From Nematostella vectensis (Eukaryota; Cnidaria; Anthozoa; Actiniaria; Edwardsiidae), in contig NC_064045.1 in assembly GCF_932526225.1 (NCBI RefSeq), positions 620,001-684,000 of the forward strand: a stretch of 64,000 nt of DNA, written 5' to 3'. The translations under genes and the position numbers were made by a program. Of this stretch, positions 1-9,286 are shown piece by piece (position 1 is the stretch's first letter; every line of letters begins with the position of its first letter). The notes beneath the pieces were generated by a model, which did not search any database, was not told the origin of the DNA, and was given only the letters and a program-made list of their open reading frames with translations.

Positions 1-16
1 ATACAGAAATACTTTA

Positions 17-28
17 TATATTAATATA
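17..28. other. 12-bp AT palindrome TATATTAATATA
   Basis: Perfect palindrome at phase 17-28 in the AT-rich junction zone; copies with 'tatgttaatata' lose one pair. Confidence 0.8.
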
Positions 29-81
29 ATATAAGAGTCTCCAGAGCGAATTTGAAGGCTGTTCCAAAAATGTGCTTATTA

Positions 82-89
82 TACATGTA
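82..89. other. 8-bp palindrome TACATGTA
   Basis: Conserved in nearly all monomers at phase 82-89; monomer 64 has 'tacaggta'. Confidence 0.7.
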
Positions 90-332
90 CGACCTACTTT
101 GGGTTTAGAAGTTTGTGAGAAGTCATTGAATATCTTATTCGGTTTTGATTTATCTGGTGTACTGACTAGTCCTGGTGCAGGTGCCAATGGCCAGATTAAA
201 AGAGTTCTGGGCTCTTGTCAAAGTCGTATTCGTTTTTTATTTTTCGGTGTAGTGAATAGTCCACATGGTGTTCTTTGTTGAAGGGAAGTCTCAAAACTTC
301 TGGGTTGGACCGCATATGGTACTTCTAAGAGC

Positions 333-342
333 CTCTCGAGAG
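333..342. other. 10-bp palindrome CTCTCGAGAG
   Basis: Perfect palindrome centred on CTCGAG at phase 333-342. Lost in monomers 4, 13, 16 and 22 (CTCAAG), in 20 (CTAACG) and in 9, and altered at the outer edge in 28, 29 and 58 (CTTTCGAGAG). Confidence 0.85.
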
Positions 343-398
343 AAAAAGCCTTATCTAGATTTTTTTGGTCCGTCCTGTCACGCCCAGGGCATGCACAA

Positions 399-406
399 AC
401 ACGTGT
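399..406. other. CACGTG core within ACACGTGT
   Basis: A CACGTG hexamer lies at phase 400-405 in all copies except 5 ('cacatg'), 32 and 66 ('caagtg'). It matches the core of E-box or G-box sites, but a six-base match in a repeat is weak evidence of binding. Confidence 0.5.
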
Positions 407-544
407 GGGCCTCACCCCCCATCACTTTTGTAATGGTCAATCTTCCTTATAACAAGTCTGCTACTCATAACATTATGTGGTGTCATGGAGTAATGTACTC
501 TTACATGAGACAGAAAGCGTCTTTTGTTTTAATTTTATATTGAA

Positions 545-560
545 ACCTGTGTCAACAGGT
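545..560. other. Upstream competing hairpin (ACCTGT / ACAGGT, loop GTCA)
   Basis: Perfect 6-bp inverted repeat with a four-base loop at phase 545-560 in monomer 1. Intact in nearly all T1 and T2 monomers; in T3 monomers the arm reads ACCTGA, so the loop-closing pair is lost. Its right arm is the left arm of the larger hairpin downstream, so the two stems cannot form together. Function unknown. Confidence 0.8.
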
Positions 561-672
561 GTAAAGTGTATTAACACTAGCTTTACACCTATAAAATATC
601 AACAACTATCTGTGATAGAAGTGGCTGGCGTAATGACAGCTTGGCTTGCTTGAATCTGCCTTGTATTTGGAT

Positions 673-684
673 AGAACTAGTTCT
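673..684. other. 12-bp palindrome AGAACTAGTTCT
   Basis: Perfect two-fold palindrome at phase 673-684, conserved in nearly every monomer (broken in monomer 36, 'agagctagttct'). Contains ACTAGT. A dimeric protein could bind such a site; that is inference only. Confidence 0.85.
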
Positions 685-741
685 TTGATCTCGAACGGGT
701 AAAGGGGCCCATGCAGGTTTTTTTTTTTCACGCTATACACC

Positions 742-753
742 TTATAATTATAA
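742..753. other. 12-bp AT palindrome TTATAATTATAA
   Basis: Perfect palindrome at phase 742-753, downstream of the second T-run; broken in monomers 41 and 46 ('ttatgattataa'). Confidence 0.85.
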
Positions 754-805
754 TTGATGTCCATCGCAATCCCTGCTTCCTAAGGTTAGAGCCTAGTGCA
801 CCACT

Positions 806-822
806 GGAGTCCAATGGACTCC
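806..822. other. Inverted repeat GGAGTCC-AAT-GGACTCC
   Basis: Perfect 7-bp arms with a three-base loop at phase 806-822. Mutated on both arms in the 'ggagtctaatggacacc' subgroup (monomers 29, 30, 37, 43, 48, 50) and singly in 13, 56 and 63. The two-sided change does not restore pairing, so it gives no sign of compensatory selection. Confidence 0.85.
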
Positions 823-893
823 GAGAAATTTAAAAATTCATACTGCTAGTTTTGCCGCTGTTAATTTAACATATACCATTGTCTGGTCTTGCA

Positions 894-899
894 AATAAA
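894..899. promoter_or_regulatory. AATAAA string, possible polyadenylation signal if + strand is transcribed
   Basis: 'gcaaataaataataagag' at phase about 891-908 is present in all monomers, with AATAAA at 894-899 (AATGAA in monomer 42). T1 monomers also have TATAAAA at phase 590-596. Both are short strings expected by chance in AT-rich DNA, and no transcript is shown. Confidence 0.2.
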
Positions 900-908
900 T
901 AATAAGAG

Positions 909-963
909 ATACTTTATACATTTCAATATATACAGAAATACTTTGTATATTAATATAATATAA
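909..963. repeat. Degenerate ~29-bp internal duplication at monomer junction
   Basis: 'atactttata' at 909 is followed 29 bases later by 'atactttgta' at 938 ('atactttata' in most other monomers). Each unit continues into AT-rich sequence and is flanked by 'aagag'. The similarity suggests an old short tandem duplication inside the monomer. Confidence 0.5.
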
Positions 964-1858
964 GAGTCTCCAGAGGGACTTTGAAGGCTGTTCCAAAAAT
1001 GTGCTTATTATACATGTACGACCTACTTTGGGTTTAGAAGTTTGTGAGAAGTCATTGAATATCTTATTCGGTTTTGATTCTCTGGTGTACTGACTAGTCC
1101 TGGTGCAGGTGCCAATGGCCAGATTAGAAGAATTCTGGGCTCTTGTCAAAGTCGTATTAGTTTTTTATTTTTCGGTGTATTGAATAGTCCACATGGTGTT
1201 CTTTGTTGAAGGGAAGTCTCAAAACTTCTGGGTTGGACCGCATATGGTACTTCTAAGAGCCTCTCGAGAGAACCAGCCTTATCTAGATTTTTTTTGGTCC
1301 GTCCTGTCACGCCCAGGGCATGCACAAACACGTGTGGGCCGCACCCACCATCACTTTTGTAATGGTCCCTCTTCCTTATCACAAGTCTGGTACTCTTAAC
1401 ATTATGTGGTGTCATGGAGTAATGTACTCTTACATGAGAGAGAAAGCGTCTTTTGTTTTAATTTTATATTGAAACCTGTGTCAACAGGTGTAAAGTGTAT
1501 TAACACTAGCTTTACACCTATAAAATATCAACAACTATCTGTGATAGAAGTGGCTGGCGTAATGACAGCTTGGCTTGCTTGAATCTGCCTTGTATTTGGC
1601 TAGAACTAGTTCTTTGATCTCGAACGGGTAAAGGGGCCCATGCAGGTTATTTTTTTTCACAATATACACCTTATAATTATAATTGATGTCCATCGCAATC
1701 CCTGCTTCGTAAAGTTAGAGCCTAGTGCACCACTGGAGTCCAATGGACTCCGAGAAATTTAAAAATGCATACTGCTAGTTTTGCCGCTGTTAATTTATCA
1801 TATACCATTGTCTGGTCTCGCAAATAAATAATAAGAGATACATTATATATTTCAATAT
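930..1858. repeat. Monomer 2, F3-G1-T1-gc
   Basis: 929 bp. 'gtattagtttttt' instead of 'gtattcg' near 1,155, an eight-T run before 'ggtccgtcc' near 1,288 (most copies have seven), and 'cttcgtaaag' near 1,706. Partner of monomer 11. Confidence 0.95.
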
Positions 1859-2788
1859 ATAAAGAAATACTTTATATATTAATATAATATAAGAGTCTCC
1901 AGAGGGACTTTAAAGGCTGTTCCAAAACTGTGCTTATTATACATGTACGACCTACTTTGGGTTTAGAAGTTTGTGAGAAGTCATTGAATATCTTATTCGG
2001 TTTTGATTCTCTGGTTACTGACAAGTCCTGGTGCAGGTGCTAATGGCCAGATTAGAAGAGTTCTGGGCTCTTGTCAAAGTCGTATTCGTTTTTGTTTTTT
2101 TCGGTGTTTTGAATAGTCCACATGGTGTTCTTTGTTGAAGGGAAGTCTCAAAACTTCTGGGTTGGACCGCATATGCTACTTTTAAGAGCCTCTCGAGAGA
2201 AAAAGCCTTATCTAGATTTTTTTGGTCCGTCCTGTCACGCCCAGGGCATGCACAAACACGTGAGGGCACCAACCCCCATCACTTTTGTAATGGTCCTTCT
2301 TCCTTATCACAAGTCTGCTACTCATAACATTATGTGGTGTCATGGAGTAATGTACTCTTACATGAGAGAGAAAGCGTCTTTTGTTTTAATTTTATATTGA
2401 AACCTGAGTCAACAGGTGTAAAGTGTATTAACACTAGCTTTACACCTGTAAAATATCAGCAACTATCTGTGATAGAAGTGGCTGGCGTAAAGACAGCTTG
2501 GCTTGCTTGAATCTCTGCCTTGTATTTGGATAGAACTAGTTCTTTGATCTCGAACGGGTAAAGGGGCCCATGCAGGTTATTTTTTTTCACGATATACACC
2601 TTATAATTATAATTGATGTCCATCGCAATCCCTGCTTCCTAAAGTTAGAGCCTAGTGCACCACTGGAGTCCAATGGACTCCGAGAAATTTAAAAATTCAT
2701 ACTGCTAGTTTTGCCGCTGTTAATTTAACATATACCATTGTCTGGTCTTGCAAATAAATAATAAGAGATACTTTATACATTTCAATAT
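1859..2788. repeat. Monomer 3, F2-G2-T3-tc
   Basis: 930 bp. Starts with 'ataaagaaatac'. T-run interrupted by G ('gtttttgttttttt'). 'catatgctacttttaag' near 2,170. Carries the perfect 12-bp hairpin arms described separately. Partner of 12; its middle also reappears in 15 and 21. Confidence 0.95.
2412..2449. other. Large hairpin, 12-bp perfect arms (monomer 3 example)
   Basis: ACAGGTGTAAAG at 2,412-2,423 is the exact reverse complement of CTTTACACCTGT at 2,438-2,449, with a 14-base spacer. Within the spacer region AGTGT and ACACT can extend the stem around an ATTA loop, leaving a bulge on the right. The arms are present in all monomers; T1 copies have CTTTACACCTAT, one mismatch near the base. 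It could be a cruciform in DNA or a stem in RNA. Confidence 0.85.
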
Positions 2789-3717
2789 ATACAGAAATAC
2801 TTTATATATTAATATAATATAAGAGTCTCCAGAGCGAATTTGAAGGCTGTTCCAAAAATGTGCTTATTATACATGTACGACCTACTTTGGGTTTAGAAGT
2901 TTGTGAGAAGTCATTGAATATCTTATTCGGTTTTGATTTATCTGGTGTACTGACTAGTCCTGGTGCAGGTGCCAATGGCCAGATTAAAAGAGTTCTGGGC
3001 TCTTGTCAAAGTCGTATTCGTTTTTTATTTTTCGGTGTATTGAATAGTCCACATGGTGTTCTTTGTTAAAGGGAAGTCTCAAAACTTCTGGGTTGGACCG
3101 CATATGGTACTTCTAAGAGCCTCTCAAGAGAACCAGCCTTATCTAGATTTTTTTGGTCCGTCCTGTCACGCCCAGGGCATGCACAAACACGTGTGGGCCG
3201 CACCCACCATCACTTTTGTAATGGTCCCTCTTCCTTATCACAAGTCTGGTACTCTTAACATTATGTGGTGTCATGGAGTAATGTACTCTTACATGAGGGA
3301 GAAAGCGTCTTTTGTTTTAATTTTATATTGAAACCTGTGTCAACAGGTGTAAAGTGTATTGACACTAGCTTTACACCTATAAAATATCAACAACTATCTG
3401 TGATAAAAGTGGCTGGCGTAATGACAGCTTGGCTTGCTTGAATCTGTCTTGTATTTGGCTAGAACTAGTTCTTTGATCTCGAACGGGTAAAGGGGCCCAT
3501 GCAGGTTATTTTTTTTCACGATATACACCTTATAATTATAATTGATGTCCATCGCAATCCCTGCTTCCTAAAGTTAGAGCCTAGTGCACCACTGGAGTCC
3601 AATGGACTCCGAGAAATTTAAAAATGCATACTGCTAGTTTTGCCGCTGTTAATTTATCATATACCATTGTCTGGTCTCGCAAATAAATAATAAGAGATAC
3701 ATTATATATTTCAATAT
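2789..3717. repeat. Monomer 4, F1-G1-T1-gc
   Basis: 929 bp. 'ctctcaagag' breaks the CTCTCGAGAG palindrome (CpG to CpA), 'gtattgacac' weakens the inner hairpin stem, 'gataaaagtgg' is private, and the tail has 'ctgtcttg'. Partner of 13. Confidence 0.95.
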
Positions 3718-4644
3718 ATACAGAAATACTTTATATATTAATATAATATAAGAGTCTCCAGAGGGACTTTGAAGGGTGTTCCAAAACTGTGCTTATTATA
3801 CATGTACGACCTACTTTGGGTTTAGAAGTTTGTGAGAAGTCATTGAATATCTTATTCGGTTTTGATTCTCTGGTTACTGACAAGTCCTGGTGCAGGTGCT
3901 AATGGCCAGATTAGAAGAGTTCTGGGCTCTTGTCAAAGTCGTATTCGTTTTTTTTTTCTGTGTTTTGAATAGTCCACATGGTGTTCTTTGTTGAAGGGAA
4001 GTCTCAAAACTTCTGGGTTGGACCGCATGTGGTACTTCTAAGAGCCTCTCGAGAGAACAAGCCTTATCTAGATTTTTTTGGTCCGTCCTGTCACGCCCAG
4101 GGCATGCACAAACACATGTGGGCACCAACCCCTATTACTTTTGTAATGGTCCTTCTTCCCTATCACAAGTCTGCTACTCATAACATTATGTGGTGTCATG
4201 GAGTAATGTACTCTAACATGAGAGAGAAAGCGTCTTTTGTTTTAATTTTATATTGAAACCTGTGTCAACAGGTGTAAAGTGTATTAACACTAGCTTTACA
4301 CCTGTAAAATATCAGCAACTATCTGTGATAGAAGTGGCTGGCGTAATGACAGCTTGGCTTGCTTGAATCTCTGCCTTGTATTTGGCTAGAACTAGTTCTT
4401 TGATCTCGAACGGGTAAAGGGGCCCATGCAGGTTATTTTTTTTCACGATATACACCTTATAATTATAATTGATGTCCATCGCAATCCCTGCTTCCTAAAG
4501 ATAGAGCCTAGTGCACCACTGGAGTCCAATGGACTCCGTGAAATTTAAAAATGCATACCGCTAGTTTTGCCGCTGTTAATTTATCATATACCATTGTCTG
4601 GTCTCGCAAATAAATAATAAGAGATACATTATATATTTCAATAT
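3718..4644. repeat. Monomer 5, F2-G2-T2-gc
   Basis: 927 bp. 'gaagggtgttcc', 'tttttttttctgtg' T-run variant, 'gcatgtgg', 'cacatgtggg' (CACGTG lost at a CpG near 4,116), 'aaagatagagcc', 'actccgtg', 'gcataccgc'. Partner of 14. Confidence 0.95.
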
Positions 4645-6120
4645 ATACAGAAATACTTTATATGTTAATATAATATAAGAGTCTCCAGAGGGACTTTGAA
4701 GGCTGTTCCAAAACTGTGCTTATTATACATGTACGGCCTACTTTGGGTTTAGAAGTTTGTGAGAAGTCATTGAATATCTTATTCGGTTTTGATTCTCTGG
4801 TTACTGACAAGTCCTGGTGCAGGTGGCAATGGCCAGATTAGAAGAATTCTGGGCTCTTGTCAAAGTCGTATTCGTTTTTTATTTTTCGGTGTATTGAATA
4901 GTCCACATAGTGTTCTTTGTTGAAGGGAAGTCTCAAAACTTCTGGGTTGGACCGCATATGGTACTTTTAAGAGCCTCTCGAGAGAACAAGCCTTATCTAG
5001 ATTTTTTTGGTCCGTCCTGTCACGCCCAGGGCATGCACAAACACGTGAGGGCACCAGCCCCCATTACTTTTGTAATGGTCCTTCTTCCTTATCACAAGTC
5101 TGCTACTCATAAAATTATGTGGTGTCATGATAAATGTACTCTTACATGAGAGAGAAAGCGTCTTTTGTTTTAATTTTATATTGAAACCTGAGTCAACAGG
5201 TGTAAAGTATCTTAACACTAGCTTTACACCTGTGAAATATCAGCAACTACCTGTGATAGAAGTGGCTGGCGTAAAGACAGCTTGGCTTGCTTGAATCTCT
5301 GCCTTGTATTTGGATAGAACTAGTTCTTTGATCTCGAACGGGTAAAGGGGCCCATGCAGGTTATTTTTTTCACGATATACACCTTATAATTATAATTGAT
5401 GTCCATCGCAATCCCTGCTTCCTAAAGTTAGAGCCTAGTGCACCACTGGAGTCCAATGGACTCCGAGAAATTTAAAAATTCATACTGCTAGTTTTGCCGC
5501 TGTTAATTTAACATATACCATTGTCTGGTGTTGCAAATAAATAATAAGAGATACTTTATACATTTCAATATATACAGAAATACTTTATATATTAATATAA
5601 TATAAGAGTCTCCAGAGGGACTTTGAAGGCTGTTCCAAAAATGTGCTTATTATACATGTACGACCTACTTTGGGTTTAGAAGTTTGTGAGAAGTCATTGA
5701 ATATCTTATTCGGTTTTGATTTATCTGGTGTACTGACTAGTCCTGGTGCAGGTGCCAATGGCCAGATTAGAAGAGTTTTGGGCTCTTGTCAAAGTCGTAT
5801 TCGTTTTTTATTTTTCGGTGTATTGAATAGTCCACATGGTGTTCTTTGTTAAAGGGAAGTCTCAAAACTTCTGGGTTGGACCGCATATGGTACTTCTAAG
5901 AGCCTCTCGAGAGAACCAGCCTTATCTAGATTTTTTTGGTCCGTCCTGTCACGCCCAGGGCATGCACAAACACGTGTGGGCCGCACCCACCATCACTTTT
6001 GTAATGGTCCCTCTTCCTTATCACAAGTCTGGTACTCTTAACATTATGTGGTGTCATGGAGTAATGTACTCTTACATGAGAGAGAAAGCGTCTTTTGTTT
6101 TAATTTTATATTGAAACCTG
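4123..6120. repeat. Two-monomer block, copy A (partner at +10,219)
   Basis: Tail of monomer 5, all of 6 and the first part of 7 match monomers 16 to 18 at offset 10,219. Shared marks in monomers 6 and 17 are 'ggtggcaatgg', 'cctgtgaaatatc' and 'caactacctg'. The match stops where monomer 7 has 'cctgtgtc' and monomer 18 has 'cctgagtc'. Confidence 0.82.
4645..5571. repeat. Monomer 6, F2-G2-T3-tc
   Basis: 927 bp. 'gtacggcc', 'ggtggcaatgg', 'cacatagtg', 'accagcccccatt', 'cataaaattatg', 'catgataaatg', 'gtaaagtatcttaac' and 'cctgtgaaatatc'. One of the more diverged copies; partner of 17 and 23. Confidence 0.95.
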
Positions 6121-6500
6121 TGTCAACAGGTGTAAAGTGTATTAACACTAGCTTTACACCTATAAAATATCAACAACTATCTGTGATAGAAGTGGCTGGC
6201 GTAATGACAGCTTGGCTTGCTTGAATCTGCCTTGTATTTGGATAGAACTAGTTCTTTGATCTCGAACGGGTAAAGGGGCCCATGCAGGTTTTTTTTTTTC
6301 ACGCTATACACCTTATAATTATAATTGATGTCCATCGCAATCCCTGCTTCCTAAAGTTAGAGCCTAGTGCACCACTGGAGTCCAATGGACTCCGAGAAAT
6401 TTAAAAATTCATACTGCTAGTTTTGCCGCTGTTAATTTAACATATACCATTGCCTGGTCTTGCAAATAAATAATAAGAGATACTTTATACATTTCAATAT
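5572..6500. repeat. Monomer 7, F1-G1-T1-tc
   Basis: 929 bp. 'gagttttgggc', 'gttaaaggg', and a tail with 'ggatag', an all-T run after 'gcagg' and 'cacgctatac' as in monomer 1. Front and middle match monomer 18, tail matches monomer 1. Confidence 0.95.
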
Positions 6501-7430
6501 ATACAGAAATACTTTGTATATTAATATAATATAAGAGTCTCCAGAGGGACTTTGAAGGCTGTTCCAAAAATGTGCTTATTATACATGTACGACCTACTTT
6601 GGGTTTAGAAGTTTGTGAGAAGTCATTGAATATCTTATTCGGTTTTGATTCTCTGGTGTACTGACTAGTCCTGGTGCAGGTGCCAATGGCCAGATTAGAA
6701 GAATTCTGGGCTCTTGTCAAAGTCGTATTCGTTTTTTATTTTTCGGTGTATTGAATAGTCCACATAGTGTTCTTTGTTGAAGGGAAGTCTCAAAACTTCT
6801 GGGTTGGACCGCATATGGTACTTCTAAGAGCCTCTCGAGAGAACAAGCCTTATCTAGATTTTTTTGGTCCGTCCTGTCACGCCCAGGGCATGCACAAACA
6901 CGTGTGGGCCTCACCCCCCATCACTTTTGTAATGGTCCCTCCTCCTTATCACAAGTCTGCTACTCATAACATTATGTGGTGTCATGGAGTAATGTACTCT
7001 TACATGAGAGAGAAAGCGTCTTTTGTTTTAATTTTATATTGAAACCTGAGTCAACAGGTGTAAAGTGTATTAACACTAGCTTTACACCTGTAAAATATCA
7101 GCAACTATCTGTGATAGAAGTGGCTGGCGTAAAGACAGCTTGGCTTGCTTGAATCTCTGCCTTGTATTTGGATAGAACTAGTTCTTTGATCTCGAACGGG
7201 TAAAGGGGCCCATGCAGGTTATTTTTTTTCACGATATACACCTTATAATTATAATTGATGTCCATCGCAATCCCTGCTTCCTAAAGTTAGAGCCTAGTGC
7301 ACCACTGGAGTCCAATGGACTCCGAGAAATTTAAAAATTCCTACTGCTAGTTTTGCCGCTGTTAATTTAACATATACCATTGTCTGGTCTTGCAAATAAA
7401 TAATAAGAGATACTTTATACATTTCAATAT
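6501..7430. repeat. Monomer 8, F3-G3-T3-tc
   Basis: 930 bp. 'cacatagtg', 'gagaacaagcc', 'ggtccctcctcc' (private), 'ttgcctggtc' near 6,451 (private), and 'aaaaattcctac' near 7,334. Confidence 0.95.
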
Positions 7431-8358
7431 ATACAGAAATACTTTGTATATTAATATAATATAAGAGTCTCCAGAGGGACTTTGAAGGCTGTTCCAAAAA
7501 TTTGCTTATTATACATGTACGACCTACTTTGGGTTTAGAAGTTTGTGAGAAGTCATTGAATATCTTATTCGGTTTTGATTCTCTGGTGTACTGACTAGTC
7601 CTGGTGCAGGTGCCAATGGCCAGATTAGAAGAGTTCTGGGCTCTTGTCAAAGTCGTATTAGTTTTTTATTTTTCGGTGTATTGAATAGTCCACATGGTGT
7701 TCTTTGTTGAAGGGAAGTCTCAAAACTTCTGGGTTGGACCGCATATGGTACTTCTAAGAGTCTCTCGAGAGAACAAGCCTTATCTAGATTTTTTTTGTCC
7801 GTCCTGTCACGCCCAGGGCATGCACAAACACGTGTGGGCCGCACCCACCATCACTTTTGTAATGGTCCCTCTTCCTTATCAGAAGTCTGGTACTCTTAAC
7901 ATTATGTGGTGTCATTAAGTAATGTACTCTTACATGAGAGAGAAAGCGTCTTTTGTTTTAATTGTATATTGAAACCTGTGTCAACAGGTGTAAAGTGTAT
8001 TAACACTAGCTTTACACCTATAAAATATCAACAACTATCTGTGATAGAAGTGGCTGGCGTAATGACAGCTTGGCTTGCTTGAATCTGCCTTGTATTTGGC
8101 TAGAACTAGTTCTTTGATCTCGAACGGGTAAAGGGGCCCATGCAGGTTATTTTTTTTCACAATATACACCTTATAATTATAATTGATGTCCATCGCAATC
8201 CCTGCTTCCTAAAGTTAGAGCCTAGTGCACCACTGGAGTCCAATGGACTCCGTGAAATTTAAAAATGCATACCGCTAGTTTTGCCGCGGTTAATTTATCA
8301 TATACCATTGTCTGGTCTCGCAAATAAATAATAAGAGATACATTATATATTTCAATAT
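7431..8358. repeat. Monomer 9, F3-G1-T1-gc
   Basis: 928 bp. 'ccaaaaatttgc' private variant near 7,500, 'gagtctctcgag', 'ttttttttgtccg', 'tcagaagtctgg', 'gtcattaagtaatg', 'aattgtatattg', 'ccgcggttaat'. Many singletons, so an older or less homogenised copy. Confidence 0.95.
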
Positions 8359-9286
8359 ATACAGAAATACTTTAAATGTTAATATAATATAAGAGTCTCC
8401 AGAGGGACTTTGAAGGCTGTTCCAAAACTGTGCTTATTATACATGTACGACCTACTTTGGGTTTAGAAGTTTGTGAGAAGTCATTGAATATCTTATTCGG
8501 TTTTGATTCTCTGGTTACTGACAAGTCCTGGTGCAGGTGCCAATGGCCAGATTAGAAGAATTCTGGGCTCTTGTCAAAGTCGTTCTAGTTTTTTTATTTT
8601 TCGGTGTAGTGAATAGTCCACATGGTGTTCTTTGTTGAAGGGAAGTCTCAAAACTTCTGGGTTGGACCGCATATGGTACTTCTAAGAGCCTCTCGAGAGA
8701 AAAAGCCTTATCTAGATTTTTTTGGTCCGTCCTGTCACGCCCAGGGCATGCACAAACACGTGTGGGCCTCACCCCCCATCACTTTTGTAATGGTCAATCT
8801 TCCTTATAACAAGTCTGCTACTCATAACATTATGTGGTGTCATGGAGTAATGTACTCTTACATGAGACAGAAAGCGTCTTTTGTTTTAATTTTATATTGA
8901 AACCTGTGTCAACAGGTGTAAAGTGTATTAACACTAGCTTTACACCTATAAAATATCAACAACTATCTGTGATAGAAGTGGCTGGCGTAATGACAGCTTG
9001 GCTTGCTTGAATCTGCCTTGTATTTGGATAGAACTAGTTCTTTGATCTCGAACGGGTAAAGGGGCCCATGCAGGATTTTTTTTTTCACGCTATACACCTT
9101 ATAATTATAATTGATGTCCATCGCAATCCCTGCTTCCTAAGGTTAGAGCCTAGTGCACCACTGGAGTCCAATGGACTCCGAGAAATTTAAAAATTCATAC
9201 TGCTAGTTTTGCCGCTGTTAATTTAACATATACCATTGTCTGGTCTTGCAAATAAATAATAAGAGATACTTTATACATTTCAATAT
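8359..9286. repeat. Monomer 10, chimera F2-G3-T1-tc
   Basis: 928 bp. Front is F2; from 8,609 on it follows monomer 1 ('gtagtgaatag', 'ggtcaatcttcc'). The junction zone has the unique sequence 'gtcgttctagttttttt'. 'ctttaaatgttaat' near 8,371 is private. Confidence 0.95.

Larger units (their letters stand above)
1..929. repeat. Monomer 1 (reference), F1-G3-T1-tc
   Basis: 929 bp. Private or rare states: 'gagcgaatttg' at about 43-53, 'gtagtgaatag' near 247-257, 'ggtcaatcttccttataac' near 433-452. Used as reference for the internal palindromes listed separately. From about 252 onward it matches monomer 10. Confidence 0.95.
252..4826. repeat. Five-monomer block, copy A (partner at +8,357)
   Basis: Monomers 1 (from its middle) through 5 and the front of 6 match monomers 10 to 15 at offset 8,356-8,357 bp. 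Shared rare states are 'gtagtgaatag' and 'ggtcaatcttcc' (1/10), 'cttcgtaaag' (2/11), 'ataaagaaatac' (3/12), 'ctctcaagag' (4/13), 'gaagggtgttcc' (5/14) and 'gtacggcc' (6/15). Only scattered single-base differences separate the copies. Confidence 0.88.

Noticed and set aside
165-200. 'ctgacaagtcc', near-match to a hammerhead core
   Set aside because: No partner GGAC-GAAA segment follows and F1 copies read 'ctgactagtcc'; the catalytic core is incomplete.
72-281. 69-codon + strand frame recurring in F1 monomers
   Set aside because: It exists only where 'aaaaatgtgc' supplies an ATG and is lost in F2 copies. No recognisable domain, the period is not a multiple of three, and frames on the opposite strand are equally common.
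218-415. 65-85 codon minus-strand frames containing 'CACPGRDRTDQKNLDKA'
   Set aside because: They overlap the + strand frame in each monomer, change length with the T-run and show no conserved domain. Their repeated appearance is caused by the satellite period.
535-592. Hammerhead-ribozyme-like 'gaaacctgtgtcaacaggt' element
   Set aside because: GAAA followed by a closed stem III-like hairpin is suggestive, but there is no CUGAUGA core upstream and the position after the stem is G, which a hammerhead cleavage site does not tolerate.
621-657. tRNA-like A and B box combination ('tggctggcgta' and 'gcttgaatct')
   Set aside because: Box matches are poor, spacing is about 26 bases, too short for an internal Pol III promoter, and no cloverleaf can be drawn.
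680-702. CENP-B box or minus-strand B-box in 'gatctcgaacgggtaaag'
   Set aside because: The essential TTCG and spaced A of the CENP-B box are absent, and the reverse-strand B-box match lacks an A box at a workable distance.
838-1149. 103-codon minus-strand frame (and the 118-codon form at 7,294-7,650)
   Set aside because: Present in only a few monomers, runs across the AT-rich monomer junction, low-complexity composition and no motif I recognise. Best explained as a chance frame.
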